Below, piece after piece: positions 6,416-11,595 of a stretch of 11,595 bases of DNA (positions are counted from its first letter, which is position 1; each line of letters begins with the position of its first letter). Under the pieces are notes generated by a model. That model ran no database searches. It was not told the DNA's origin and saw nothing but the letters and a program-made list of their open reading frames with translations. Source of the DNA: Euryarchaeota archaeon UBA439 (GTDB taxonomy: Archaea; Thermoplasmatota; Poseidoniia; Poseidoniales; Thalassarchaeaceae); the NCBI GenBank assembly GCA_002497245.1, contig DANB01000008.1, positions 23,674 to 35,268 on the forward strand, given 5' to 3'. The position numbers and the translations under genes were made by a program.

Positions 6416-8047
6416 GTGAGTTGTATGGTATCCGGCGATTGGGCGCAACAACAGAAAATGTTGACTGCTGCAGGACTTCTTGTCATGGGGTTAGATGCCA
6501 AGGAAAAAATTGAGCAATTAGTAGATATTAATCCCTTGATAGAAGCAGCACTATCCTCAAATGTTAAGTTCCTTACAACTCAATCAATAGATCAACTATT
6601 ATCTTTAGTTTCAATCGATGAAGTAATTTCTGAAGAATCAGGAAACTCGACAAAGAAATCACAGGCCACCCTTCCTGCTCCTGACAATCCCTCACCAATT
6701 GGCAGAGTAATTGCTCCTATTTCTAGCAATGAAATATCGCCAGCCCCTAGGCCTCATGGGCTAGCTCACTACAGTCTCGAAGATTTTCCGATGTTAGCAA
6801 AAGATATAGATTCGGAAATTGAGGTGCATTTTGACATCACTGGTAATTCAGTTACTGAAGGAAAATTATCTGATATTAAGTCATTTTTCAATAGTAGATT
6901 AAGTCAAATCCGTAATTTAATGATTGAGGGAAGTTCATTACCAAGAAGGCCTATTTCAAATGCTGAGGCTTATAGAAATCGTCAACGTTTTTCCTCTAAT
7001 GAATATGAAATTACAATAGTCGGTCTAGTTAGTGAACCTCGTTGGGCAAAATCAGGAAATCTGATGTTTCTATTAGAAGATGAAACAACTCAGATTCAAT
7101 GTCTACTGAAACCACCTTCAGGAGCTAATCCATTACATGCTGCTCTTGATGGATTGATGAATGATGATGTAGTAGGGGTAAGTGGATTCTTTATTGGTGA
7201 CAGAACAGACTTATTCATCATTTCAAATATTCACTTTCCACCTTTGCCTCGTAGAGCAAAGAATGCTGCCAGTGTTGATGAATCTGTATCTGCTGCCTTT
7301 CTGTCTGATGTTCATGTAGGTAGTAAAACATTTCTTGAGCCTCAATGGGAGAAAATGATTAATTGGTTCAAAACTGATCCTTTAGCTAAGACAATCAAAT
7401 ATTTCGTATTAAGTGGGGATGGTGTTGATGGTGTAGGAATTTATCCCGGGCAGGACAGGCACTTAGCAATAACTGATTTATTCAAGCAATATGGAGCCCT
7501 CGCCATGCTTCTTAGTGATCTGCCCGATTGGGTAGATGTCATAATTCTTCCAGGAAATCATGATGCAGTCCGTCCAGCGGAACCTCAACCTGCACTTGAC
7601 CCCGAGGTTCAACAAGACTACTCAGATGCTGTTTTCGTGGGTAATCCTTGCGATTTTAGCCTTCATGGAGTAAGAATTCTTTCATACCATGGGAAAAGTA
7701 TAGACGACTTTGTTGCAGGTCTCAGGTCTGTAACTTATTCGACACCTGAAATGGCCATGCGTTCGATGCTTGAAAGAAGGCACCTGGCTCCATCTTGGGG
7801 TGGAAAAACTCCGTTATCTCCCGAGCCCGAAGATAGTATGGTAATTGGAACTATACCTGATATTTTTGTTACCGGTCATGTACATGGACAATTCGTTGGA
7901 GATCATAAAGGAACAACAATTGTTCACAGTTCTACATGGCAAGACCAGACTGATTATCAGAGAATGCTAGGTTTCCAGCCTAAACCCTGTATTTTGACAG
8001 TGATTAATTTGCATACTCATGCCTCCGCATCAATACCATTTGCTTAG
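6416..8047 (+). CDS. polB: DNA polymerase D small subunit DP1 (3'-5' exonuclease)
   Basis: Proofreading subunit of the archaeal replicative polymerase PolD, which pairs with DP2 and is structurally related to Mre11-type phosphoesterases. The N-terminal helical region (to about 75) is followed by a Pro/Ser-rich linker. An OB-fold spans about 195-285 (YEITIVGLVSEPRW, GNLMFLLEDETTQIQCLLKP). The calcineurin-like domain keeps all metal-binding motifs: SDVHVGSK (Asp298, His300), SGDGVDGVGIYPGQ (Asp335), PGNHDAVRPAEPQP (Asn381, His382), YHG (His425) and TGHVHG (His488, His490), so the exonuclease should be active. At 543 residues it is slightly shorter than many euryarchaeal DP1 proteins, with the difference in the N-terminus and linker. 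The start is GTG 6416 or ATG 6425; a GTGAG lies 4 nt before the latter. The stop overlaps the convergent HAD gene by 4 nt. A strong archaeal marker. Confidence 0.95.
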   Translation: MSCMVSGDWAQQQKMLTAAGLLVMGLDAKEKIEQLVDINPLIEAALSSNVKFLTTQSIDQLLSLVSIDEVISEESGNSTKKSQATLPAPDNPSPIGRVIAPISSNEISPAPRPHGLAHYSLEDFPMLAKDIDSEIEVHFDITGNSVTEGKLSDIKSFFNSRLSQIRNLMIEGSSLPRRPISNAEAYRNRQRFSSNEYEITIVGLVSEPRWAKSGNLMFLLEDETTQIQCLLKPPSGANPLHAALDGLMNDDVVGVSGFFIGDRTDLFIISNIHFPPLPRRAKNAASVDESVSAAFLSDVHVGSKTFLEPQWEKMINWFKTDPLAKTIKYFVLSGDGVDGVGIYPGQDRHLAITDLFKQYGALAMLLSDLPDWVDVIILPGNHDAVRPAEPQPALDPEVQQDYSDAVFVGNPCDFSLHGVRILSYHGKSIDDFVAGLRSVTYSTPEMAMRSMLERRHLAPSWGGKTPLSPEPEDSMVIGTIPDIFVTGHVHGQFVGDHKGTTIVHSSTWQDQTDYQRMLGFQPKPCILTVINLHTHASASIPFA

Positions 8048-8724
8048 TTATCATTTGGAAAGTCTTCCGAGAACATAATATTCCATATTTTGGTTAAATC
8101 TTTTTCCTTAATTACTGGTACATTTGCTTTGGTAAAATCATTCATTGACCTTTCTCTTGCCGGATTAAATCCTATGAAATTAGAACCCGGTATTTGCATT
8201 GATAAGTCTGTACCTGAGTCGCCAACTGTCCATATCTTATTTGCCTGAAAGTCATTTATTCTTGCTAATTTATCGACCATCACTCCCTTATCATGAGAAT
8301 CAACCATTGCAGGAGCAGGTCCGGAGAGATAACCTTCTTTATCCCATGAAAAGTCATTTGCAGCCCAATCATCTACTTTCAGTATATGTGCTATTGAACC
8401 TATGAATCTTGCCACACCTGAGGAAACTATTGCTACATAAATCCCTCTTTTTTTGAGTTCATTAATTACATCTCTTGCTCCTTTCATCAGTTTTACGCCA
8501 GAAAAACATCTCATTATTTCGTCCATATGGATTTTTTCTTGAATATCTAGCCATAATCTGACATCTAATTCCATAAATTCATCATCTGTAATTTCTTTAT
8601 CAAGAAATTTAGCTAGATTTTCTTTATTGTTTGTTCCAAAATAGTCGTGTATTTGCTGCCAAGATGAAGTAATGTCTACTAATACTCCATCACAGTCGAA
8701 GACAACAGCTTCCACTTCATTCAT
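8044..8724 (-). CDS. HAD-superfamily phosphatase, phosphoserine phosphatase (SerB)-like
   Basis: 226-residue cytosolic HAD hydrolase using an aspartyl-phosphate intermediate. Motif I is FDCDGVLVD with nucleophile Asp10 and acid/base Asp12. Motif II is IVSSG (Ser100/Ser101). The motif III lysine is probably K145 in SHDKG. Motif IV is VGDSGTDLSM (Asp168, Asp172). The helical cap between residues 17 and about 80 and the GVKLMKGARDVINELKKRGI segment place it with the HAD-IB/phosphoserine phosphatase group. Substrate is not fixed by sequence; O-phosphoserine is the natural first guess, and other small phosphates are possible. A SerK-like protein lies about 5 kb away, which loosely fits serine/phosphoserine metabolism. 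The gene is tail to tail with DP1 (4-nt overlap) and divergent from the MoaD-like gene. Confidence 0.85.
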   Translation of the reverse strand: MNEVEAVVFDCDGVLVDITSSWQQIHDYFGTNNKENLAKFLDKEITDDEFMELDVRLWLDIQEKIHMDEIMRCFSGVKLMKGARDVINELKKRGIYVAIVSSGVARFIGSIAHILKVDDWAANDFSWDKEGYLSGPAPAMVDSHDKGVMVDKLARINDFQANKIWTVGDSGTDLSMQIPGSNFIGFNPARERSMNDFTKANVPVIKEKDLTKIWNIMFSEDFPNDN

Positions 8725-8726
8725 AC

Positions 8727-8740
8727 CATTACGAGTAATG
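8727..8740. repeat. 14-bp palindrome beside the HAD gene start
   Basis: CATTAC, GA, GTAATG form a perfect 6+2+6 inverted repeat that ends two bases before the HAD start codon. Its place in the leader or initiation region could suit an operator or a small hairpin affecting translation. It is short and could be chance. Confidence 0.3.
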
Positions 8741-8763
8741 ACATACCTATGAATTGTTGTTAG

Positions 8764-8803
8764 TTACAAATAAATTATTTTTTATTTTTAGAATAAATAA
8801 TAG
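8764..8803. promoter_or_regulatory. AT-rich divergent promoter region (HAD gene / moaD-like gene)
   Basis: In the 113-nt gap between two divergent starts, this stretch is almost pure A/T. On the plus strand ATAAATAA (8793-8800) lies about 38-45 nt before the GTG at 8838, a suitable place for an archaeal TATA box with a short leader. On the minus strand, AAATAATTTATTTG (8767-8780) lies about 43-56 nt before the HAD start. The exact boxes cannot be fixed by eye. Confidence 0.45.
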
Positions 8804-8837
8804 ATGGTTTGATTGCTAAGATACTTCTCCGAGTATT

Positions 8838-9104
8838 GTGACTAAGCCAGAATCTATTGATGGAGCAGTTAAAGTAAAGCTACTATTTTTTGGTCCATTG
8901 GCTGAGAAACTAAATCAGAGAACAATCGAATTATCTTTACTCCATGGAACTACTATTAATCAGATAATTGATCGTTTTGAACTGAAATCTATGATTTCTG
9001 GTGGGTTAGTAGTGGCATTGGATGGAGAAATTGGTGTAGATTTTGATACCGAAGTAAAAGATTCGTCCGAAATTGCCTTTTTACCACCAGTTTCTGGAGG
9101 TTAA
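8838..9104 (+). CDS. MoaD/ThiS/SAMP-like ubiquitin-fold sulfur-carrier protein
   Basis: 88 residues with a beta-grasp fold and C-terminal diglycine. VKVKLLFFGPLAEKLNQRTI (11-30) is the MoaD first hairpin, VVALDGEIG (about 58-66) the central strand, and SSEIAFLPPVSGG the conserved end, matching the MoaD L-P-P-V-S/A-G-G terminus. The terminal Gly would be adenylated by an E1-like (MoeB/UbaA) enzyme and thiocarboxylated, giving sulfur to molybdopterin, or conjugated to protein lysines if it works as an archaeal SAMP; in archaea one protein may do both. Start is GTG 8838 downstream of a TATA-like region. tatA follows after 50 nt on the same strand, probably in the same transcript. No other moa gene is in view, so moaD versus samp is left open. 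Confidence 0.85.
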   Translation: MTKPESIDGAVKVKLLFFGPLAEKLNQRTIELSLLHGTTINQIIDRFELKSMISGGLVVALDGEIGVDFDTEVKDSSEIAFLPPVSGG

Positions 9105-9154
9105 GGGCATTTTTCGCCGAAGACTTTGAAGGTTGCTACCTCTTCAGGTTTGAT

Positions 9155-9361
9155 ATGGGAATCTTAGGTACTCAAGAAATCGTAATTCTTGTAATAATGC
9201 TTGCAATCATTTTTGGAGCGAAAAAGATACCCGAATTAGCTAGAAATGCAGGCCGTGCGAAGGGTGAATTTCAGAGAGGTCTACAAGAGGGTATGTCAAT
9301 TGCTGGAGAAGATATGGATCGTGGTGGAATGACTAAAGATCATCTTGACGAATCAGAGTAA
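9155..9361 (+). CDS. tatA: Twin-arginine translocase subunit TatA/TatE
   Basis: Pore-forming component of the Tat pathway, which exports folded, often cofactor-bearing proteins. The 68 residues show the standard layout. A short N-terminal hydrophobic helix (about 5-21, TQEIVILVIMLAIIFGA) is followed by the FGAKKIPELARNAGRAKGEF hinge and amphipathic helix, with the Phe-Gly and K-K-x-P-E-L signature, and then an acidic, polar tail. Length is normal for TatA. AGG lies about 7 nt before the ATG. It follows the MoaD-like gene and abuts the convergent nob1 gene. No tatC is in the window. Confidence 0.93.
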   Translation: MGILGTQEIVILVIMLAIIFGAKKIPELARNAGRAKGEFQRGLQEGMSIAGEDMDRGGMTKDHLDESE

Positions 9362-9856
9362 TTATCTTATTTTTTTCAATTTAAGTTTAGAACCGCAGTC
9401 TTCACATTCTCCCCAGTCTGATTTTTTCTGATTAGGTTTTTCCGGTTGAGGGTACATTTTTTTGCACGCTACACATCTCAATTCCCATTTCCAAATCTCC
9501 TTAATGCCCTTTGTAGATACAGTTTTCCATTCCAGTCCTGCCTTTTCTGCGAGATTTTGCAATCTATAATCGTCCGTTACTAAAGTACTTTTCAGATTAA
9601 TAGATAGAGCAAGAATTCCTAAATCAATTTCAGATAATCCTGCCATATCTCCTGTTTCAATGGCTAAATCTGTAGCAATTTTCAGACTTCTTTTGTCAGG
9701 ATCTATCCATATTAGTCTGGCAGACTCAATTTCAATCTCTTTTTCTGGATATATTTTACATAATTCCATCTTTTGCGAAGGAATTACATAGCATCCATTT
9801 AATCTAATAATTGGCCAAGAAATCAAGGCCCCAGTATCCAAAACCTCCTTCGCCAT
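9362..9856 (-). CDS. nob1: Archaeal Nob1, PIN-domain rRNA maturation endonuclease with zinc ribbon
   Basis: Cuts the 3' end of pre-16S rRNA (D site) in 30S subunit maturation. Residues 1-115 form a PIN domain: VLDTGALISW with metal-binding Asp7, then GLSEIDLGILALS (73-85, Asp78) and TLVTDDYRLQNLAEKAGL (91-108, Asp95/Asp96). The last two are the typical Nob1 blocks. A C-terminal zinc ribbon follows with Cys128/Cys131 and Cys151/Cys154. The 164-residue length is normal for archaeal Nob1. The zinc ribbon and motif set separate it from VapC toxins, and there is no antitoxin beside it. The ATG at 9856 has no clear Shine-Dalgarno. Convergent with tatA, with no gap between the stops. Confidence 0.93.
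   Translation of the reverse strand: MAKEVLDTGALISWPIIRLNGCYVIPSQKMELCKIYPEKEIEIESARLIWIDPDKRSLKIATDLAIETGDMAGLSEIDLGILALSINLKSTLVTDDYRLQNLAEKAGLEWKTVSTKGIKEIWKWELRCVACKKMYPQPEKPNQKKSDWGECEDCGSKLKLKKIR
9370..9376 (+). terminator. T-tract, possible terminator of the moaD-like/tatA transcript
   Basis: Seven T residues on the plus strand begin 9 nt after the tatA stop, in a T-rich context. Archaeal RNA polymerase can stop at short T-tracts without a hairpin. The same bases encode lysines near the Nob1 C-terminus on the other strand, so the tract may exist for coding reasons alone. Confidence 0.35.
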
Positions 9857-9904
9857 ATCTCTGCGAGTCGTTGCCTACATATCAGTAATAGGTGTAATGT
9901 AATG

Positions 9905-9913
9905 AATTATATT
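9905..9913 (+). promoter_or_regulatory. Possible TATA box of the YqaA/esterase pair
   Basis: AATTATATT lies about 37-46 nt before the TTG at 9951 and about 47-55 nt before the alternative ATG at 9960, in the 94-nt divergent gap between nob1 and the membrane protein gene. It is the most TATA-like stretch there. No equally good box is seen for nob1. Confidence 0.4.
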
Positions 9914-9950
9914 CGGAAAATGTTCATTCGCATAGTGATACGGGAGACAA

Positions 9951-10559
9951 TTGAGAGGGATGAGTCCGAGCGATTATTTTCAACCATTTGTTGATTGGGC
10001 AGATGGTTTTGGATTAATGGGTTTAGCATTGGTTTCTGCCTCTGAAGCAGCTTTTCAACCTATACCTCCGGATGTTCTAGTTATTCCAATGGTTATAGAA
10101 GCAGATAGTATACTAGGAATTTCATTAATAGTTCTTGTTGCAACTCTGAGTAGCGTTTTAGGTGCATTTTTTGGTTATGGAATTGGTTACTATGGAGGAA
10201 TACCTCTTTTGGAGCGTTTTGTAAGTGATAGTAACGTTAACCGATTAAACTTCTTGATTGAAAAATACGGTTCGGCAGGTGTTTTCATTGCAGCAATATC
10301 TCCAATTCCTTACAAGGCACTTGCCTGGATAGCAGGAGCGGGAAGAATGGATTTACGACTTTTTGCATTGGCGGGTATTTTTGGCAGAGGTATCAGATTT
10401 GGTTCAGTAGGATTTCTATTAGGGGTTTATGGAGAATCTGTACAGAGTTCTTTAAACTGGTTTAATTTCACATTAATCTCTATATTTTGTATAATTTTCT
10501 TTATCCCATTAATGAGGTGGTGGAATAGCATGGATACAGAGGTTAAACATGAAGAATAA
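9951..10559 (+). CDS. YqaA/DedA-family (VTT domain) inner-membrane protein
   Basis: Integral membrane protein of the DedA/SNARE-associated (VTT) superfamily; members work in membrane homeostasis, and several are lipid (undecaprenyl- or other polyprenyl-phosphate) flippases or scramblases. About 202 residues. EAAFQPIPPDVLVIPMVIEA forms the re-entrant/first segment, ISLIVLVATLSSVLGAFFGY and GIGYYGG the next membrane segment, and SPIPYKALAWIAGAGRMDL then GRGIRF the conserved P-x-P-Y-K and G-R-x-x-R-F motifs of the YqaA branch. A final membrane helix lies at about 170-190. GGGAG sits 4 nt before the TTG at 9951; an in-frame ATG at 9960 removes three residues and is a real alternative. The 3' end overlaps the next gene by 11 nt, so the two are probably co-expressed. 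Substrate unknown. Confidence 0.87.
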   Translation: MRGMSPSDYFQPFVDWADGFGLMGLALVSASEAAFQPIPPDVLVIPMVIEADSILGISLIVLVATLSSVLGAFFGYGIGYYGGIPLLERFVSDSNVNRLNFLIEKYGSAGVFIAAISPIPYKALAWIAGAGRMDLRLFALAGIFGRGIRFGSVGFLLGVYGESVQSSLNWFNFTLISIFCIIFFIPLMRWWNSMDTEVKHEE

Positions 10560-11595
10560 TTTCCTCTTATCTACTGGATTAGTTTTTTTATTTTTAATTT
10601 CAATATTTTCTGTAATTATCAATGACAATGAATTATTAGATTTGGATACAAGTAAGGCGAATGAAACTATTGTATATACAGATAATCATACAATTTTAGA
10701 GATAGGCCCTGAATCAAGAACAGCAATTTTGGAGTTGCCAGGTGGTCATAATATTAGTCATAAATTACCCTTGGTTGTTGCTTTACACGGTTATACTGGA
10801 TCAGGCTCAGGTGCATCGAATTTTTTTGATTTAATAGATAGTGTACATGAAAATGGTCATCTTTTACTAAGGCCCGACGGTACAATTAGTATAACCGGCC
10901 AAAGGTTCTGGAATGCAACAGATGCCTGTTGTAATATTTGGGGGCAAGATGTAGATGATGTATCATGGCTGACAACTTTAATCAATGAGGCGATAACATA
11001 CCATGGGGCCGATCCAGAAGGAGTCATTCTTGTGGGGCATTCTAATGGTGGATTCATGGCCCATCGTATGGCTTGTGAAAGAGGATACATGATTAGGTCT
11101 ATAATTTCTTTAGCAGGTGCAACACATCATGATTTCAATGATTGTCCAAATACCGGTTATCCAAATGTATTGCAAATCCATGGTACATTAGATTCGGTTA
11201 TTTCTTATGATGGAGGTAGTATACTAGGGAATAATTACCCATCTGCATCGCAAACAGTTTTTTCTTGGGCCAATCGATCCGGATGTGATTTATCTTACAC
11301 TACAGTTAATCAATTAGATTTAATTTCTCCTAGTGGGGAAAATGACACTATTGAATATGAACATTTGAATTGCAGCTTTGGTAATCGTGTATCATTATGG
11401 GAAATTCCTAATGGAAGTCACTCTCCTCAGATTTGGAGTTCGAGTGACGATGATTTCTCAGCTACAATATTAAATTGGGGCCTCAGTGGTTATTTTCCAG
11501 ATTCTGATGGTGATGGCGTTAGAGATAATCTAGATGCTTTTCCAAACAATCCTTTTGAAGATAGTGATTCTGATGGTGACGGAGTAGGAGATAAC
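10549..11595 (+). CDS. Secreted alpha/beta-hydrolase esterase (PHB depolymerase/feruloyl esterase-like) with TSP3 repeats, 3' end cut
   Basis: I read an open frame of 349 codons from the ATG at 10549, inside the end of the preceding gene, to the right edge without a stop. An N-terminal hydrophobic segment (about 5-24) follows a short Lys-Asn start and is a signal peptide or membrane anchor; no lipobox cysteine is seen. The hydrolase domain has LPLVVALHGYTGSG (oxyanion loop), RFWNATDACCNIWG and VDDVSWL, which are typical of LpqC/PHB-depolymerase-like esterases. The nucleophile is Ser165 in GHSNGG, with probable catalytic Asp215 (HGTLDS) and His291 (NGSHSP). From Asp318 on come D-S-D-G-D-G-V-x-D-N repeats, which are calcium-binding thrombospondin type 3 repeats and continue past the window. 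Probable role: extracellular or surface-bound hydrolysis of ester-linked polymers. Substrate is not determinable from sequence. Confidence 0.88.
   Translation, partial: MKNNFLLSTGLVFLFLISIFSVIINDNELLDLDTSKANETIVYTDNHTILEIGPESRTAILELPGGHNISHKLPLVVALHGYTGSGSGASNFFDLIDSVHENGHLLLRPDGTISITGQRFWNATDACCNIWGQDVDDVSWLTTLINEAITYHGADPEGVILVGHSNGGFMAHRMACERGYMIRSIISLAGATHHDFNDCPNTGYPNVLQIHGTLDSVISYDGGSILGNNYPSASQTVFSWANRSGCDLSYTTVNQLDLISPSGENDTIEYEHLNCSFGNRVSLWEIPNGSHSPQIWSSSDDDFSATILNWGLSGYFPDSDGDGVRDNLDAFPNNPFEDSDSDGDGVGDN

Noticed and set aside
9127..9146. Bulged hairpin before tatA as a riboswitch or attenuator
   Set aside because: Seven imperfect base pairs with a 2-nt bulge, no known riboswitch core and no room for an aptamer.
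9362..9856. VapC-type toxin
   Set aside because: The zinc ribbon and the LSEIDL and TLVTDDYRLQN blocks are those of Nob1, and there is no antitoxin gene.
10857..11090. Minus-strand open frame inside the esterase
   Set aside because: Antisense to the catalytic core of the hydrolase (GHSNGG region); no family features.
1..11595. Mobile element, CRISPR array, prophage or defence island
   Set aside because: No transposase, integrase, tandem repeat array, att-like flanks at the tRNA or defence-type domain was seen; the window reads as core chromosome.

Overview
The window looks like a chromosomal piece of an AT-rich, mesophilic, heterotrophic euryarchaeon, probably a marine planktonic Thermoplasmata relative (Marine Group II/III type). 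Archaeal identity rests on the small subunit DP1 of DNA polymerase D, an archaeal Nob1 endonuclease, a SerK-family protein, a MoaD/SAMP-like protein and an archaeal-style tRNA-Val. The marine assignment is inference from low GC, very tight packing, an acyl-CoA dehydrogenase and a secreted esterase with thrombospondin type 3 calcium repeats. No insertion sequence, phage gene, CRISPR array or toxin-antitoxin pair was seen.

Left part (1-3445): an acyl-CoA dehydrogenase running off the left edge is divergent from a degenerate glycine-cleavage H-protein homologue that lacks the lipoyl-lysine motif and carries an acidic insertion. That gene abuts, tail to tail, a class II (bacterial-type) CCA-adding enzyme, which is divergent from a very short SerK-like (free serine kinase family) protein.

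Middle (3452-8047): a minus-strand pair holds a protein isoaspartate methyltransferase-like gene with an altered SAM motif, followed 20 nt later by a HEAT-repeat protein. Its 5' end lies head to head with tRNA-Val(UAC), whose CCA is encoded. Downstream of the tRNA on the plus strand are pncC (NMN amidohydrolase, CinA C-terminal family, with an acidic tail) and DP1 of PolD.

Right part (8044-11595): a phosphoserine-phosphatase-like HAD enzyme overlaps the DP1 end by 4 nt and is divergent from a MoaD/ThiS/SAMP-like ubiquitin-fold protein and tatA. nob1 converges on tatA with no gap. A YqaA/DedA-type membrane protein then overlaps by 11 nt a secreted alpha/beta-hydrolase (PHB-depolymerase/feruloyl-esterase-like) with C-terminal TSP3 repeats, which runs off the right edge.

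Most genes are housekeeping: tRNA 3'-end maturation, rRNA maturation, replication, NAD salvage and Tat export. The unusual features are the lysine-less H-protein, the bacterial-type CCA enzyme in an archaeal setting, the compact SerK-like protein, and the altered methyltransferase paired with a HEAT scaffold. There is no convincing new multi-gene defence or mobile system.
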